DNA of 64,000 nt from Pratylenchus scribneri (GCA_030063045.1 JAQSEB010000010.1:1357501-1421500), one strand, 5' to 3'. Positions 1 to 11,515 are shown, counted from the stretch's first letter. Numbers and translations are program-made. The notes: a model not told the origin generated them from the letters alone.

Positions 1-3000
1 ACTGGAATGCTCCCACCTTCGCGAGTAAAATCGGGCTCAACTCCATAAACTGTAAAAATCATTTAAATAAGTTAAATTAATGGTAAAATACCTCTCTTAA
101 TGGCCTTCGCCCCAGCCTGATAATGAGGATGTTTAAAGTCGCCCAACCAAGCCAATGTTCCTCCACCGGGTGTTACTCTGTAAAAATTAAATATTAATTT
201 TTAGATTGGGATTTCTAAGTCGGATTTTTCTTGAAATTTGCCAAAATGGGTTTCGGGAACCGCAAAGTGCCAAACTAGGTGATTTTAGGCTTTTTAATTA
301 CATTTTTCTAATGAAATTTTCCTAGAAAAAAGTGCTAAAATGGGTAAAATATGCCTAAAAAACTATGTTAAAAACATGAAAAATGATACAATAAAAAATA
401 ATTTTTAAACTAAAAATCCATTCCCTACTAATAAGAAGGGAAAACTGTACTTGAGTGTATTCGGCGATTCACGTTTCTTCCAAATTTTGTTCATATGGGC
501 CACCACCAATTCGTTCACTTCCCCCGGAATCATATTCGGAACAATCCGAATGCTGACTTTGCCAATGACTTTGGCCGGAATCACCGTCTTCAGGCCCTTG
601 CCAGAAAATGCTCCTTCAATGCCTGAAATGTGGTAAAAAAGTAGTTAAATTTAAATTTCCTAATCGAAATTTTTCGGGTTTGATAGTCAATTTTATGTAT
701 TTTTATAATTCTACAATATATTTCTAGACGTCTAACAAAAAAAATCGGACCCGAAAGGAGCTAGACTTACCCAAAATTTAGATCTCAAGTTCGAAACCGC
801 TCGGGGGAAGGTATTTTTCGGGCTTGGTTTGAATTTTTACGCATTTTTACATTCAATCCTAATTTCTACAGATAGGAAATAACCCTCATTTGCCTTCCAT
901 CTCCCATAAAATTTACCATGAATTGAAAGTGTCGGCTCCCGCCAACGACGCATCAAAATTTCCTTCGGGCAATCCGAGGTCAACTTTTCCACGCCAATGT
1001 CCGACATGAATGTTTTCTATAAATTTGTGGATTTTTAGACTTTGAGGTATAAAATATGATTAGAAAAGCATATAAAAATAATATTTTAAGTGTTTATTTT
1101 TGATATTTTACACGTATTTTTTTGGTCTATTTTACCCATTTTGGCAGTTTTTTGAGGGAAAATTTCATTAAAAATGCAATAAAAAGCCAAAAATCAGCGA
1201 TTTTGAGGTTCCTGAAACCAATTTTTGGCAAATTTCACAAAAAAGAAAAAACCCTAATTAACTATTTTGCCATTTTTGCAGTCTAAAAATTCATCCCTTA
1301 TTTATATTGAATTATTTGAATACAATTGAATATAACCGACCATGTCAAAGTCGATTTTATCATAAAGTTCTTTTTCCTCCTCCGTCAGCTTGGCCACCAT
1401 TTTGTCGATTCCATCAATAAGGATTCGGCCTTTTGGATCTGTCAATTGACTGAGAAGCCAGCACAAATCGCTCATTGGTTCATAAACTAATTAATAGGTA
1501 AATAAATTGATGGATTAATTCCAAATCCCCAATGCCACCAACCTGTTCCTCCATATACCCCGGAGTGCATATCCTGCTTGGGTGAAGAAATCTCGACGAA
1601 AAATGAGCAAAGTCCTCTTAAAAAAATTGAATTAATTCAAATTGAATTGTTTTATTTTTGCTTATAGAGGACAATTCGATTACCCGACTAATTTTTTAGC
1701 CTATTACTCAATGAGACATTTGCCGATTCAGGAAGGAGATATATCATTTGAAAGTCCAGAATGTCCTCTACAAAGTGACCATTTTTAGTTTACAAAATCT
1801 AAGCTTATTAAAAAGTTACATATCTTTGAGTGGAATAACCCGAATTTTCCGATCGAGTGAGGAAAAGCTGCTTATTTAACAAATTGTTTTAACATTTTCA
1901 AAACAATTAGAATAGCCACTTCCCACTTTTTAGAGGACATTTAGGGCTTTCAAATTGCATTTCGCCTTCTTGAATTGGTTGCTCCCTTCTAGAAATATGA
2001 CCAAATATGTACCCAAGGTATTTTAATCGGCTTCTGTAGTACTCTCCCATCCCAATATGAGCTACCGTAATCCATATGTGATGCAGGGTTTCTCCTTGCC
2101 AAGCCAATAGTTGTCCGAAATGCAAGTGAAATCCACATCGGCCAGGAAAGTGTCCTTGTGAGCGGCCAAAATGTCGTCCAATCCTTCCGAACCACTCTCC
2201 TCCATTCCTTCGAAACAAAACTTAAAAATTTGAAAGGGGAAATAAGTGGAATTTTGGATTTTTTCGGCTACCTTCAAATTGACTGGCATTTCAATGCCCA
2301 ACTTTTGCATTGTCTCAATTGTGTTCAACCATCCCAGCACTGGGCCCTTGTCATCGGTGGAACCCCGGCCGAAAAGTTGGCCATTAACCTCGGTCAATTC
2401 GAATGGTTCGGTTCGCCTTTAAAAAATAATTTTACATTTATTTTCACTAAAAGATTTTCTAGGGTAATTTTCAACAGAAGAGTTAATAAAAAATATTTTA
2501 ACAGAAAAAAATTTAGTGTCTTAAGGATGAGTACCCAGTACCCACCATCCATCATCAAATTGAGCTGGCTGAACATCCAAATGACCGTAGATGAGCAGGG
2601 TTTTCTTGTTTTTGTCGTTTCCCAATGTTCCAAACAAAATGGGTGGCAGAGGGAGAACAGTCCCATCGGGCATTGTTTGTTCACCATTTTCAGCCAACGT
2701 ACATTTTATTCCCAATGATGTCATCAACTGAAAGTGTCAAATTCTTTCATTTTTTTATTCCAAAGGCATCAAAACTCCGGAGGAAACGAACTTAACGCTG
2801 TTTATAATAGCTCATCAAGGAGTGAGCCAATTTAGATGATTTTAGTATCAAATTGAAGAGTAGACTTTTGGCTATCAAATGATATTAATTTTGTTTAAAT
2901 TGATTCAGAATTAATGAATTTATTACTAAAAACTATTGAATTCTTGTTTGAAAAACACATTCATAACAATCGCAAATGTTTGAAAAACACATTCATAACA

Positions 3001-3947
3001 ATCGCAAATGTTTGTAAAACACAATTAAATTACAATCGCAAATGTTTGTAAAACATAATTACAATTATAAATGTTTGTAAAACACAATTACAATTACAAT
3101 CGCAAATGTTTGTAAAACATAATTACAATTACAATCGCAAATGTTTGTAAAACATTCAATTACAATTACAATCGCAAATGTTTGTAAAACATAATTACAA
3201 TTACAATCGCAAATGTTTGTAAAACATTCAATTACAATTACAATCGCAAATGTTTGTAAAACACAATTACAATTACAATTCGCAAATGTTTGTAAAACAC
3301 AATTACAATTACAATCGCAAATGTTTGTAAAACACAATTACAATTACAATCGCAAATGTTTGTAAAACACAATTACAATTACAATCGCAAATGTTTGTAA
3401 AACACAATTACAATTACAATCGCAAATGTTTGTAAAACACAATTATAATTACAATCGCAAATGTTTGTAAAGCACAATTACAATTACAATCGCAAATGTT
3501 TGTAAAACACAATTACAATTACAATCGCAAATGTTTGTAAAACACAATTACAATTATTTCTAAAAATATCATTTGATGGTTTTTTTTCCATAAATATACC
3601 TTTTTTGAACCATAAAAATTAATATAATTTAATAGCCAAAAGTCTGCTCTTTAATTTGATAAAAATCTCAAAATTGGTTCAATCATTGCTATTTTAAAAC
3701 GGCGACAAGTTTGGATGGACGTATCTCAAAAGTCAAAACACCCACCTTCTCCGTCCAATCAATCATTTTGAACACATCTTTTCGGTGTTCCGCCGCTGCC
3801 GAAATGCTGGGAATTGCCACGGCCTCGCGGAGTCTTTCGATCCATTTCTCCTTGTTCTTCTCAATTTGGCTAAAAATTAAACCAAATTTAAGGATTAATT
3901 ATTGAATAAATTTACGCTGAAATTGAATCCAAAACAGCGTCGGACAT
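1..3947 (-). CDS. Cytosolic non-specific dipeptidase, M20 family (CNDP2-like), 3' end off window
   Basis: M20 metallopeptidase that hydrolyses dipeptides in the cytosol. Exons read on the minus strand: 3947-3916, 3869-3746, 2727-2546, 2416-2272, 2220-2066, 1616-1543, 1486-1341, 1016-917, 622-451, 177-92, 49-1. ATG at 3947 begins [10 protein letters not shown]. The family's metal-site blocks are present: YGHLDVQPA in exon 3, [10 protein letters not shown] in exon 4, [10 protein letters not shown] in exon 5, and DMHSGVYGG in exon 6. All junction phases agree. The last codons (about 40 residues) lie beyond position 1. The 1-kb intron 2 holds a family A element with a minisatellite, and intron 5 holds a family B element. 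RPIA lies 618 bp upstream on the same strand. The assignment to CNDP2 rather than CNDP1 rests on the lack of a signal peptide. Confidence 0.93.
233..405. repeat. Family F AT-rich interspersed repeat (copy 1)
   Basis: Shares the motif order 'gccaaaatgggttt', 'aatgaaattttcc' and 'tgctaaaatgggtaaaat' with copies near 1075, 14778, 51655 and 53105. It lies in an intron of the dipeptidase gene. Boundaries are approximate and no target duplication was recognised. Confidence 0.4.
730..885 (+). repeat. Family D tRNA-derived SINE-like repeat (copy 1, diverged)
   Basis: Contains a B-box-like 'agttcgaaacc' followed by the family's constant tail 'ggtatttttcgggcttgg' and a T-rich stretch. It lies in a dipeptidase intron. 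The A-box half is not clear in this copy. Confidence 0.5.
1075..1268. repeat. Family F AT-rich interspersed repeat (copy 2)
   Basis: Carries 'cccattttggcagttttttga', 'aaaatttcattaaaaatgc' and 'gaggttcctgaaacca', shared in either orientation with the other family F copies. Intronic; borders are approximate. Confidence 0.45.
1698..2025. repeat. Family B palindromic MITE-like element (copy 1)
   Basis: Two inverted halves share 'gattcaggaagg', 'atttgaaag' and 'tgtcctct...aaagtg' around an AT-rich centre. The same unit recurs at about 36165, 37353, 38405, 40190, 40560 and 42805. It sits inside intron 5 of the dipeptidase gene. This copy is diverged at its ends. Confidence 0.6.
2786..3711. mobile_element. 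Family A MITE-like element enlarged by an internal minisatellite (copy 1)
   Basis: The outer arms of about 120 bp are inverted repeats of each other: the left arm has 'gagtagacttttggctatca' and the right arm its complement 'atagccaaaagtctgctctt'. Both tips relate to the 'acggcg..aagtt' tip seen intact at 41770-42112. The centre is a 35-bp tandem array instead of the short loop of the compact copies. It lies in intron 2 of the dipeptidase gene. Confidence 0.7.
2945..3556. repeat. 35-bp minisatellite array
   Basis: About 17 tandem copies of a 35-bp unit built from 'gcaaatgtttgtaaaacaca' plus 'attacaattacaatc', with early copies diverged ('gtttgaaaaacac'). Its core (complement 'gattgtaattgtgttttaca') is shared with the 27-bp array at 8440-9585. 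Open frames across it exist only because the unit contains no stop codon in those frames. Confidence 0.9.
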
Positions 3948-4564
3948 TGCAACAATTTTATTATAGGAAGGAATTATAAAATAAAATGGAATGAATGTGA
4001 AAATCTGCAAAACGAGAAGGAAATTATATTTATTTTATTATCATTTTGCACAAAATTTGTGGTTTTGGGTCTTAAAATGACCATCAAAACGACTCATCAA
4101 ACAAATATGAACATAACATTGTGGGACAAGTCATTAAAATGATAAAAATTGCGGTCATGGACTAGTGGCCAATATTATCCAAAATATATTTTATTGCTTT
4201 TGGCATTCGTCTATTTGAGATAAGGAATAAGAAATGGAAAGGGAAATATGGAATTTGATATTCTACCGACGTTGATTATGGGCAATAAACAAACCCAAAA
4301 AGATTAATTGCCGCAAAGTAATTTGGCAAATTAAACAACATATTTTGATTTTGGTTGACCATTGCAAGAGATAATTACTAAATGTTGAAAGCAACAAATT
4401 TTGATAAATGATAATGAAAATATTATGAAAAATAATAATAAAATTTATTCTGACCAAATATGATATAAGTGAGCAAACATGAATAAATTTATAATAAATT
4501 TGTACTACCCACTTAAGGCACAAATAAATATGTGTAAGGAATGTTAGAATTTATTTTTAATTAA
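3948..4564. other. Intergenic spacer, RPIA to dipeptidase
   Basis: AT-rich spacer of 617 bp between two genes on the same strand. No coding exon or RNA gene was recognised. The upstream gene's 3' UTR and the downstream gene's promoter, or an operon spacer, must lie here. Confidence 0.5.
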
Positions 4565-6480
4565 TTAATTATTCTTCGGCAATATTCGATGGATTTCCCC
4601 GTTTGGAGTGGCAAAATAGGCAATTTGGGCGACGCCAACAAACAGACCAGTCTCAGCGACTCCTGGCAATTTTTAAATGAGATTTTTAATCAATTATTGA
4701 TTTATTGATTAAACCTGGTGTGCACAGCAAACTTTGGTTAATTGCATTCCAATCCGTCTTCGTTGTCACTGGCTTTGGGAATTGCCAATCCAGCTAGAAA
4801 AGAAGAAGTTTTTATGGCTAGGATTTAGGTTGGCATTGGTTCATTAGATTTTTGTAAAATTTTTGAAAATTTTCGGCCTAAAAAGGGTAAGGGGATAACT
4901 TTTTAAAAATTTGAGGTCTCGTGTTCGAACCCACCCAGAGGAAGGTATTTTTTTCTGGCTTTGTTGTTACTTTTATCTATTTTTATACTTCTATAGCACA
5001 TTTCAAGAAATAGAAAATTTTCAAAAATTTTTATCTAAAGGTGAACTTTTACTTTTGAAAAATGAGGTTTCTGGTTCGAACCCGCTCAGAAGAGGGTATT
5101 TTTTCGGGCTCTTATTGCGCATTATTATGCATTTTTATACTACATTTTACTCTACATTTCAAGACGGAATACTGTCATGAGACCAAAAATATGAGGGGTA
5201 CCCAAAGCTCTAGTGTTACCAAATAAAATATTTTGGGTGAATTAAATGAAAAATAATACAATAAAATTGTGATTTTCCGTGAGCACCGGGAAACATTTCT
5301 TCGTGTCCATTCGTAATGCACATTTTCCACCTAAAATTAGCCAAAATTATTTTGATTTTAAATAAATATTTAAATGAACCATGCTTTTCGGTTATCCATC
5401 GTTGAACTGAAAAAATCAATAAAAAATTTGTTTAATATCCAAATAAAATTACCAGGCACATAGCTGAGTGGAGCAATCTCAATTGGAATTGTTTGACTGA
5501 CTCGGCCGAATTGTTCCGAATATTTGTCCAATCCGCCGATTACCACAAATTTCTTCGCACAGCTTTGGACTATTTTCTCTTGCAATAAACATCCTCCACC
5601 GCCTTTTATGCCTTTTTGAATTTGAATTAATTATTTAATTTTAATTATAAATGTAAAAAATTACAATTTAATGAAGCATCCACTTCATCGGCCCCATCAA
5701 TTGTTAAATCCAATTGATTCAATTGATCCAGCTCATAAACTGACAGTCCGGCTTCCATCAACCATTGACGTGTCTAAAATTTGAATTATTTTCATAATAA
5801 ATAAAAATGAAATGGCAAGGTTAGAACGGTTCAATGGTTTATCCTAGACCCCAAACCAAATACCCAATCAATAGATCTCATTGAGGAGCATCATTTTAAA
5901 ATGATTTGGCTTAGGTTTAACCAATTTTAAATTAGTTTGAATCAAAAATCTTGAGATGGTTTAAACGTTTAATACCCTTACTTTTTGATCAAACAATGAC
6001 AAATTACATACCAATCGATGCGTCTTGACGAGCTCTATCGATTGAAAATATGGCTTAGCGGTCTAGGACAAACCATTGGTTTTTTAGCCAAATTAAATAG
6101 TACCTCATTTTAATTAAAAAAATAAAATAAACCTGAAATGAAGTGGCAACACATCGGACATCCTTAATCTGCCCATTTCGTTGCTTTTCGTTCAGCCAAT
6201 CGATGAAGAATTTCATTGTAGTTCCGCTGCCCACTCCAATGTCCATTCCATTCCGCACTTCCGCCTCACCACATGCAAATGCGGCTGCCTTTTTCGCAGC
6301 ATCCGATTGGGAAAGTTTGTCGGACTCATTGTTTGTTGGACTGCTGCTATTTTGAATACCATTCGTCATTTTTTGCTTGCTAATTAATAATTCTGGCGGT
6401 GAAATCGACTGATTTATTCCTCTTCCAGTGATTTCTTTTTGTTCTTCTTCTTTGTTCTGCTGATTATGAAGACCATTCAT
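4565..6480 (-). CDS. Ribose-5-phosphate isomerase (RPIA)
   Basis: Interconverts ribose-5-phosphate and ribulose-5-phosphate in the non-oxidative pentose phosphate pathway. Exons run from 6480 to 6133, then about 5772-5673, 5614-5451, a short exon near 5410-5377, 5330-5240, 4795-4735 and 4663-4565. Family motifs are visible: DIGVGSGTTMKF (phosphate-binding loop), ATSFQ, IDGADEVDASLN, IKGGGGCLLQEKIV and the ending GVAETGLFVGVAQIAYF. The ATG at 6480 is the first in the open frame; the frame is open further upstream without an ATG. A later ATG at 6369 would give a length closer to the usual family length. Introns include two family D copies (4880-5165) and one family C copy (5815-6060). Confidence 0.93.
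4880..5012 (+). repeat. Family D tRNA-derived SINE-like repeat (copy 2)
   Basis: B box 'gtgttcgaaccca' is followed by the shared tail 'gaggaaggtatttttttc', 'tggcttt', and 'tttttatacttct'. It is arranged head to tail with the next copy in an RPIA intron. Confidence 0.6.
5035..5168 (+). repeat. Family D tRNA-derived SINE-like repeat (copy 3)
   Basis: B box 'ggttcgaacccgctcagaag', then 'ggtattttttcgggct' and a T-rich tail. It is tandem with copy 2, about 150 bp apart. Confidence 0.6.
5815..6062. repeat. Family C palindromic MITE-like element (copy 1)
   Basis: Inverted arms 'ggttcaatggtttatcctag' and 'ctcattgaggagcatc' face 'gatgcgtcttgacgagctct' and 'atcgattg'. The centre is 'ttaaattagtttgaatca'. 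The same unit recurs in at least eight other places here. It lies in an RPIA intron. Confidence 0.65.
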
Positions 6481-7006
6481 TAAAAATAGTAATTGCGATG
6501 AGCGGCAGGAGGGAGTAGTAGAAAATAATTGTTGCTGCCGCCGTTGTTGGCTAGGCTTTTTGTGAAGATGCGTGAATCGGCTGATTTCTATCACTTTTCT
6601 TATCTTTTCTTGGCTGATTATTCTCTTCGAAATTGTAGTAGAATAAATGAATGATGAAGGAAGTTTTAATAAAGCTGGGAAAATCGTTTTGATGGCGGTG
6701 ATCAATTAAATTTGGAAGATAAAATCTGAACTTATTTTTGATTAATTGCTTTTTAATTAGGTTCAAAGTATGTTTAATTTTAATTGGAATTGGAAAATTT
6801 ATTTGGAGAGACCTAAACTCAAGGCCTTAAGTTTTTATTTTTATTTTGGTCAATTTCAAATTTCCATCCATGTAACAAATTCTTAATTTTATTTTTGATT
6901 GGTTTTTTTTTTGAATTTTAATTTCCTTTATAATCAGTAATCAGATCTATTCCCACATTCAAAATTGTTATTTTAAGATAAAAAATAAAACATTCCATTT
7001 TTAAAT
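6481..7006. other. Divergent promoter interval between RPIA and NOC4
   Basis: 526 bp between the RPIA ATG (minus) and the NOC4 ATG (plus). It is AT-rich beyond about 6720. The proximal part stays open in the RPIA frame without an ATG. No TATA box or repeat was recognised. Confidence 0.45.
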
Positions 7007-10000
7007 ATGCAAAAATCCAATCATTTCTTACGGCGGAGAGACTCAAACTCAACAAATACAGCAGCATCAGCAGAAATTTCACCACAAAAATCTACAGCTG
7101 CTGAGGAGAATACGGCGGTATGCTTTTAATAATAAACCCAAAAAACATTTTTGACAAATTTAGAGCATATTGATGAGGCTAAAAGAATTATCATCAAATT
7201 CTGATTCGGCTGATGCAATTGACCAATATCAAAATATTGTCAAAGTATTCATTGTTTAAAAATGCTTTACCTAAATTAAAATTAAGGATTTTGTCAATTC
7301 ACTGCTAGCAAATAATCAAATTGAAAAGAAGAATTTGAAGCGGATTGCTGCAGAGTTTACCAAATTCCAAGATGGGAAAGAACTTGCATTTTTATTTGAG
7401 ACATTAACAAAAGGAATTAAAGAAGAGGTTTGCTTTTTTTTAATTGCTAAATTATAAGGATCTTATTTTCAATTTAATGAAAAAGCATTTAGGATGGCTA
7501 AAAGATTAAGCGCTTCAATGTTTTGTCCTTTACCCCTAAACCCAATCGATAGATCTCATCAAGATGCGTCGATTGGTATATAATTTCTAATTTGTTATGG
7601 TTTTTGGTTCAAAACTCATTTAAAATTGATTAAAATTAAGCCAAATCATTATTAAACGATAGATATATGATTTTTGGTTTAGGAAATTAGGATAAACCAT
7701 TGAATCACTATAATCTTTTCACCATTTCCCAATTTATATAAAAATAAAGCCAATAATTATTTTAGAATATAGCAAATGAAAATCCAAAATGGAATTTGCT
7801 CAAATTTTGTGCAGCATTAGACAAAAATAACAAATTTGTTGCGGAATCTGCGGAAATTTTTTGGTTGGAAATGTTCACCAGAATATCAGTAATAAAATAT
7901 TGAATATAAATAAATTTAATATTATTTAGTTTTCACCAAAAATGCTTCGATTTATTGTGCCTCATTTCATTGAAAATGTGATGGACACATTGCCGAGCAG
8001 TGAATTATTCGCCGATTTCCTATTCAAAACATTTGCCATTGGAAATTATTTGGCCGTTCTTTCGCTGGCCGGCATTTTGAAACTAATGCTAAATCGTGAT
8101 TTGTGAGTATTCTTTCGGTTTTTTAATATCATTTATTTTTAGTGAATATCCAAATTTCTATCGGGATGTTTACAAATTAATTCAATCAAATGTTTGTTAT
8201 GCAAATTATGCTCAGAAATTCTTCGATTTGTTGGATTTGATAATGACATCCACGTAAGTGATTATAAATATTTTTGTCCATTTAAATAATTCATCAAGAA
8301 GAGAACCAATGTTGATTGATTTTATATCAAATTAAAAAACATATTTTTAAGTATCAAATTGAATTAATTTTATTTGAATTGGTTTAAAATTGATGAATTT
8401 GTGCAAAAAAAACACTCAAAATTCATTTTTGCAAATCATTTGCGATTGTAATTGTGTTTTACAATCCTTTGTAATTGCAAATGTTTTACAATCCTTTGTA
8501 ATTGTAAATGTTTTACAATCCTTTGTAATTGTAAATGTTTTACAATCCTTTGTAATTGCAAATGTTTTACAATCCTTTGTAATTGTAAATGTTTTACAAT
8601 CCTTTGTAATTGTAAATGTTTTACAATCCTTTGTATTTGTAAATGTTTTACAATCCTTTGTAGTTGTAAATGTTTTACAATCCTTTGTATTTGTAAATGT
8701 TTTACAATCCTTTGTAATTGTAAATGTTTTACAATCCTTTGTAATTGTAAATGTTTTACAATCCTTTGTAATTGCAAATGTTTTACAATCCTTTGTAATT
8801 GCAAATGTTTTACAATCCTTTGTAATTGTAAATGTTTTACAATCCTTTGTAATTGTAAATGTTTTACAATCCTTTGTAATTGCAAATGTTTTACAATCCT
8901 TTGTAATTGCAAATGTTTTACAATCCTTTGTAATTGTAAATGTTTTACAATCCATTGTAATTGTAAATGTTTTACAATTCTTTGCGATTGCAATTGTGTT
9001 TTACAATCCTTTGTAATTGCAAATGTTTTACAATCCTTTGTAATTGCAAATGTTTTACAATCCTTTGTAATTGTAAATGTTTTACAATCCATTGTAATTG
9101 TAAATGTTTTACAATCCATTGTAATTGTAAATGTTTTACAATTCTTTGCGATTGCAATTGTGTTTTACAATCCTTTGTAATTGCAAATGTTTTACAATCC
9201 TTTGTAATTGCAAATGTTTTACAATCCTTTGTAATTGTAAATGTTTTACAATCCATTGTAATTGTAAATGTTTTACAATTCTTTGCGATTGCAATTGTGT
9301 TTTACAATCCTTTGTAATTGCAAATGTTTTACAATCCTTTGTAATTGCAAATGTTTTACAATCCTTTGTAATTGTAAATGTTTTACAATCCATTGTAATT
9401 GTAAATGTTTTACAATTCTTTGCGATTGCAATTGTGTTTTACAATCCTTTGTAATTGCAAATGTTTTACAACCCTTTGTAATTGTAAATGTTTTACAATC
9501 CATTGTAATTGTAAATGTTTTACAATCCATTGTAATTGTAAATGTTTTACAATTCTTTGCGATTGCAATTGTGTTTTACAATCCTTAAGAATTAATTGGT
9601 TTAATTTGGGCAAAACTTCAAAATTTCTAAACCAATTTATACAAAATTAATATCATTTTTGATAAGCCTCAAGTCTGCTATTTTATTTCTTACTAAAATC
9701 ATCAAAATTGGTTCTATCCTTGATGGATTATTTTAAACGGCGTCAAGCTGGGCTATTCCTTATTTTCTAAATTGAATCCCTTTTGTCACACAACAGACAT
9801 TTGCCACTTTATATAATTGCGGCATTTGTGAAGAAATTGGGCCGAATTTTGTTGTTCGCTCCACTCAATTGCCAATGTCCAATAATGCAATTGATGAAGA
9901 ACATTCTCTCCAGGCATCCATCAATTCATTCAATGTTGGTCAATCGAATGGAGCCAAAAACGGTTGAAGAAGATCCATATGATGAATTTGAAGAGGATTT

Positions 10001-10415
10001 ACAAAAATGCAAAGCCACCGAATCTTCCCTTTGGGAATTGAAGGTAATTTTTGGCAAAATTCATTTAATTTTACAAATAAATTTAATATTTTTAAAGGCA
10101 ATTCAATATCATTGGCACCACAAAACAGCAACAAAAGCCAATTTTATAAATAGCCAGGTGCAAGATGAGGAGAATTCGCTGGGATGGAAAAGTGCGGATG
10201 AATATTTTGATGAAATTTGCAAACGTTCAAAGGAAAAGTTGGAAATCATTTCGAGGCAATCAAAAATGGGCGAATATTCTGGAGAGTATGGCGATGAAGA
10301 GGATGGAGAAAATGATGATGAGGAAGAACCGGCATCGAAGAAACAAAGAAGGTCGGAAAAGGAAACATTCTTGAGAGAACAATTGCCTGAAAATTTTCAT
10401 TTTTTTCAACAATAA
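7007..10415 (+). CDS. NOC4-like nucleolar complex protein (CBF/MAK21 family)
   Basis: Expected nucleolar factor of the small-subunit processing pathway. Eight exons: 7007-7117, 7164-7244, 7287-7427, 7766-7888, 7930-8102, 8143-8253, 9797-10043, 10098-10415; all phases join. The product is about 435 residues. The recognisable CBF/MAK21 block is FYRDVYKLI...YAQKFFDLLDLIMTS continuing after the long intron with THLPLYIIAAFVKKLGRI. The C-terminus is acidic (EYGDEEDGENDDEEE) and lysine-rich. Intron 6 (8254-9796) is expanded by a family A element containing a 27-bp minisatellite; intron 3 holds a family C element. The protein is slightly shorter than typical NOC4L, so the N-terminus may be reduced. 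Confidence 0.88.
7480..7725. repeat. Family C palindromic MITE-like element (copy 2)
   Basis: Carries 'aacccaatcgatagatctca', 'tcaagatgcgtcgattggta' and the arm ending 'ggataaaccattgaa'. It fills most of NOC4 intron 3. Confidence 0.65.
8278..9758. mobile_element. Family A MITE-like element enlarged by an internal minisatellite (copy 2)
   Basis: The left arm 'aattcatcaagaagagaacc' and right arm ending 'ttttaaacggcgtcaagctg' are inverted relatives of the arms at 41770-42112. The interior is a long 27-bp tandem array. It occupies nearly all of NOC4 intron 6. Confidence 0.7.
8440..9588. repeat. 27-bp minisatellite with a 137-bp higher-order repeat
   Basis: About 40 copies of a 27-bp unit, 'ttttacaatcctttgtaatt' plus 'gtaaatg', with variants ('gcaaatg', 'ccattgtaatt'). 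From about 8967 the variants recur as a block of about 137 bp starting with 'gcgattgcaattgtgtttta'; successive blocks begin near 8967, 9131, 9268 and 9405. All six frames are widely open here because the unit is a multiple of three and lacks stops; this is not coding evidence. Confidence 0.92.
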
Positions 10416-10481
10416 AATCACATAAATTTATCAGATCATTGAATAAAATAATTGTTGGCAAAATTATTTGTTAATTAATCA

Positions 10482-11515
10482 TCAATATGAACGAAGATTT
10501 GTGAGATAAGTGCGTTGATCGTGTAAAATTCTGTTGCCCAGCCAACATGAATTGAAAATGCATTTTCGGCATTGATGGACGTCGAATTTCTCCGACGTTG
10601 ATTTCCGTTCAATTTGCACAACCAACCGATCGAAGCAGCGTTTGTCTTTTACTGTCACTGAACCAGCCGTGTTCTCACCGGCGTGCAGCCCGAAATGACT
10701 AATAAATTTGGGTGAATTTTAAATAAACTCGACATCTTCTTAACCACTCACCCTACGCAATTTCTCTCCGGAATTTGTGTGTAAAAATCCCAATAACCAA
10801 GTCCGGTGGCTCGTCTTCTTAAAAAGCAGAAAGAAAATTATAAGAAAAGTATTAAAAACAAATTTGGCTAATAAATTAGTAAAATAAAAATTAAAAAACA
10901 TTCAACTCAAAAAGGAATTGAACCCTAAGGGTCAATCAAGGTTAGCCGAGGAAGTTACCCACTCGACCGAATGCCATGTGTGACTATTGTTAAAATTAAC
11001 ATATTTTATTTATAAAAATTACCTGTACAAATTAAACCAAGCATGATCCTGCCTAATTGTGAGCTAAATTTTTGGGAATATTTTACTATCCAAAATAAGC
11101 GTTTCACCGTTCCAATTCTGTACCATCCCCTAAATAATTTATTAATTTAATTGAGGATAATTTTAATATAAAAAGACCTTGGCAATTTTGCATCAAATCC
11201 ATCCTCTTCGTGGGTTGATTCCCCTCCAATGGGAATATGTGTTTCGCAGGTTACCGTCCTATAAATTTGGCCATCTAATTGTTAAAATTAGTTGATTTAC
11301 CCGCAAGTGATCTCATTTGAATCTCTTAAAATAAAATAAATATTGGCTTATTCCCCAAGGCCCAAGGTTTCAAACCTATAATAGGTGCAATAAATATTCC
11401 TAAAAATTGGTGAATTTTAATTGATTAAAATTTGCAAAAAATAAATTCACTCCGTATCAATTTGGACGGCCAAAAGGAGCACAAAGGTGATCAATAACAT
11501 GCTACACCGCATCAT
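10482..11515 (-). CDS. Predicted secreted cysteine-containing protein, unknown function
   Basis: Not recognised. Exons: 11515-11451, about 11324-11301, 11258-11181, 11127-11023, 10819-10752 and 10700-10482. ATG at 11515 is followed by a signal peptide (MMRCSMLLITFVLLLAVQI). The mature part includes a TCGTVTCETH segment and a C-terminal block with HQCRKC and FNSCWLG, so several cysteines could pair. The final exon (10700-10482) is clearly coding, ending ...YLTNLRSY before TGA at 10482-10484. It starts 218 bp downstream of the TTC27 stop on the same strand, close enough for an operon. An intron near 10903-10981 holds a tRNA-like fragment. Middle exon borders are less certain than the ends. Confidence 0.65.
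10903..10981 (-). repeat. tRNA-like fragment (tRNA pseudogene or SINE head)
   Basis: On the minus strand it has an A-box-like 'ggtcgagtgggtaac' and a B box 'gggttcaattcc' about 40 bp apart. A clean acceptor stem was not found. Intronic in the secreted-protein gene. Confidence 0.4.

Noticed and set aside
2945..3556. Regular repeats resembling a CRISPR array.
   Set aside because: Units are adjacent with no unique spacers, in a eukaryotic intron; this is a minisatellite.
8390..9650. Long open frames of up to 242 codons in several frames on both strands, rich in CFTILCNCK-type repeats.
   Set aside because: They are by-products of a 27-bp tandem repeat lacking stops, located in a NOC4 intron.
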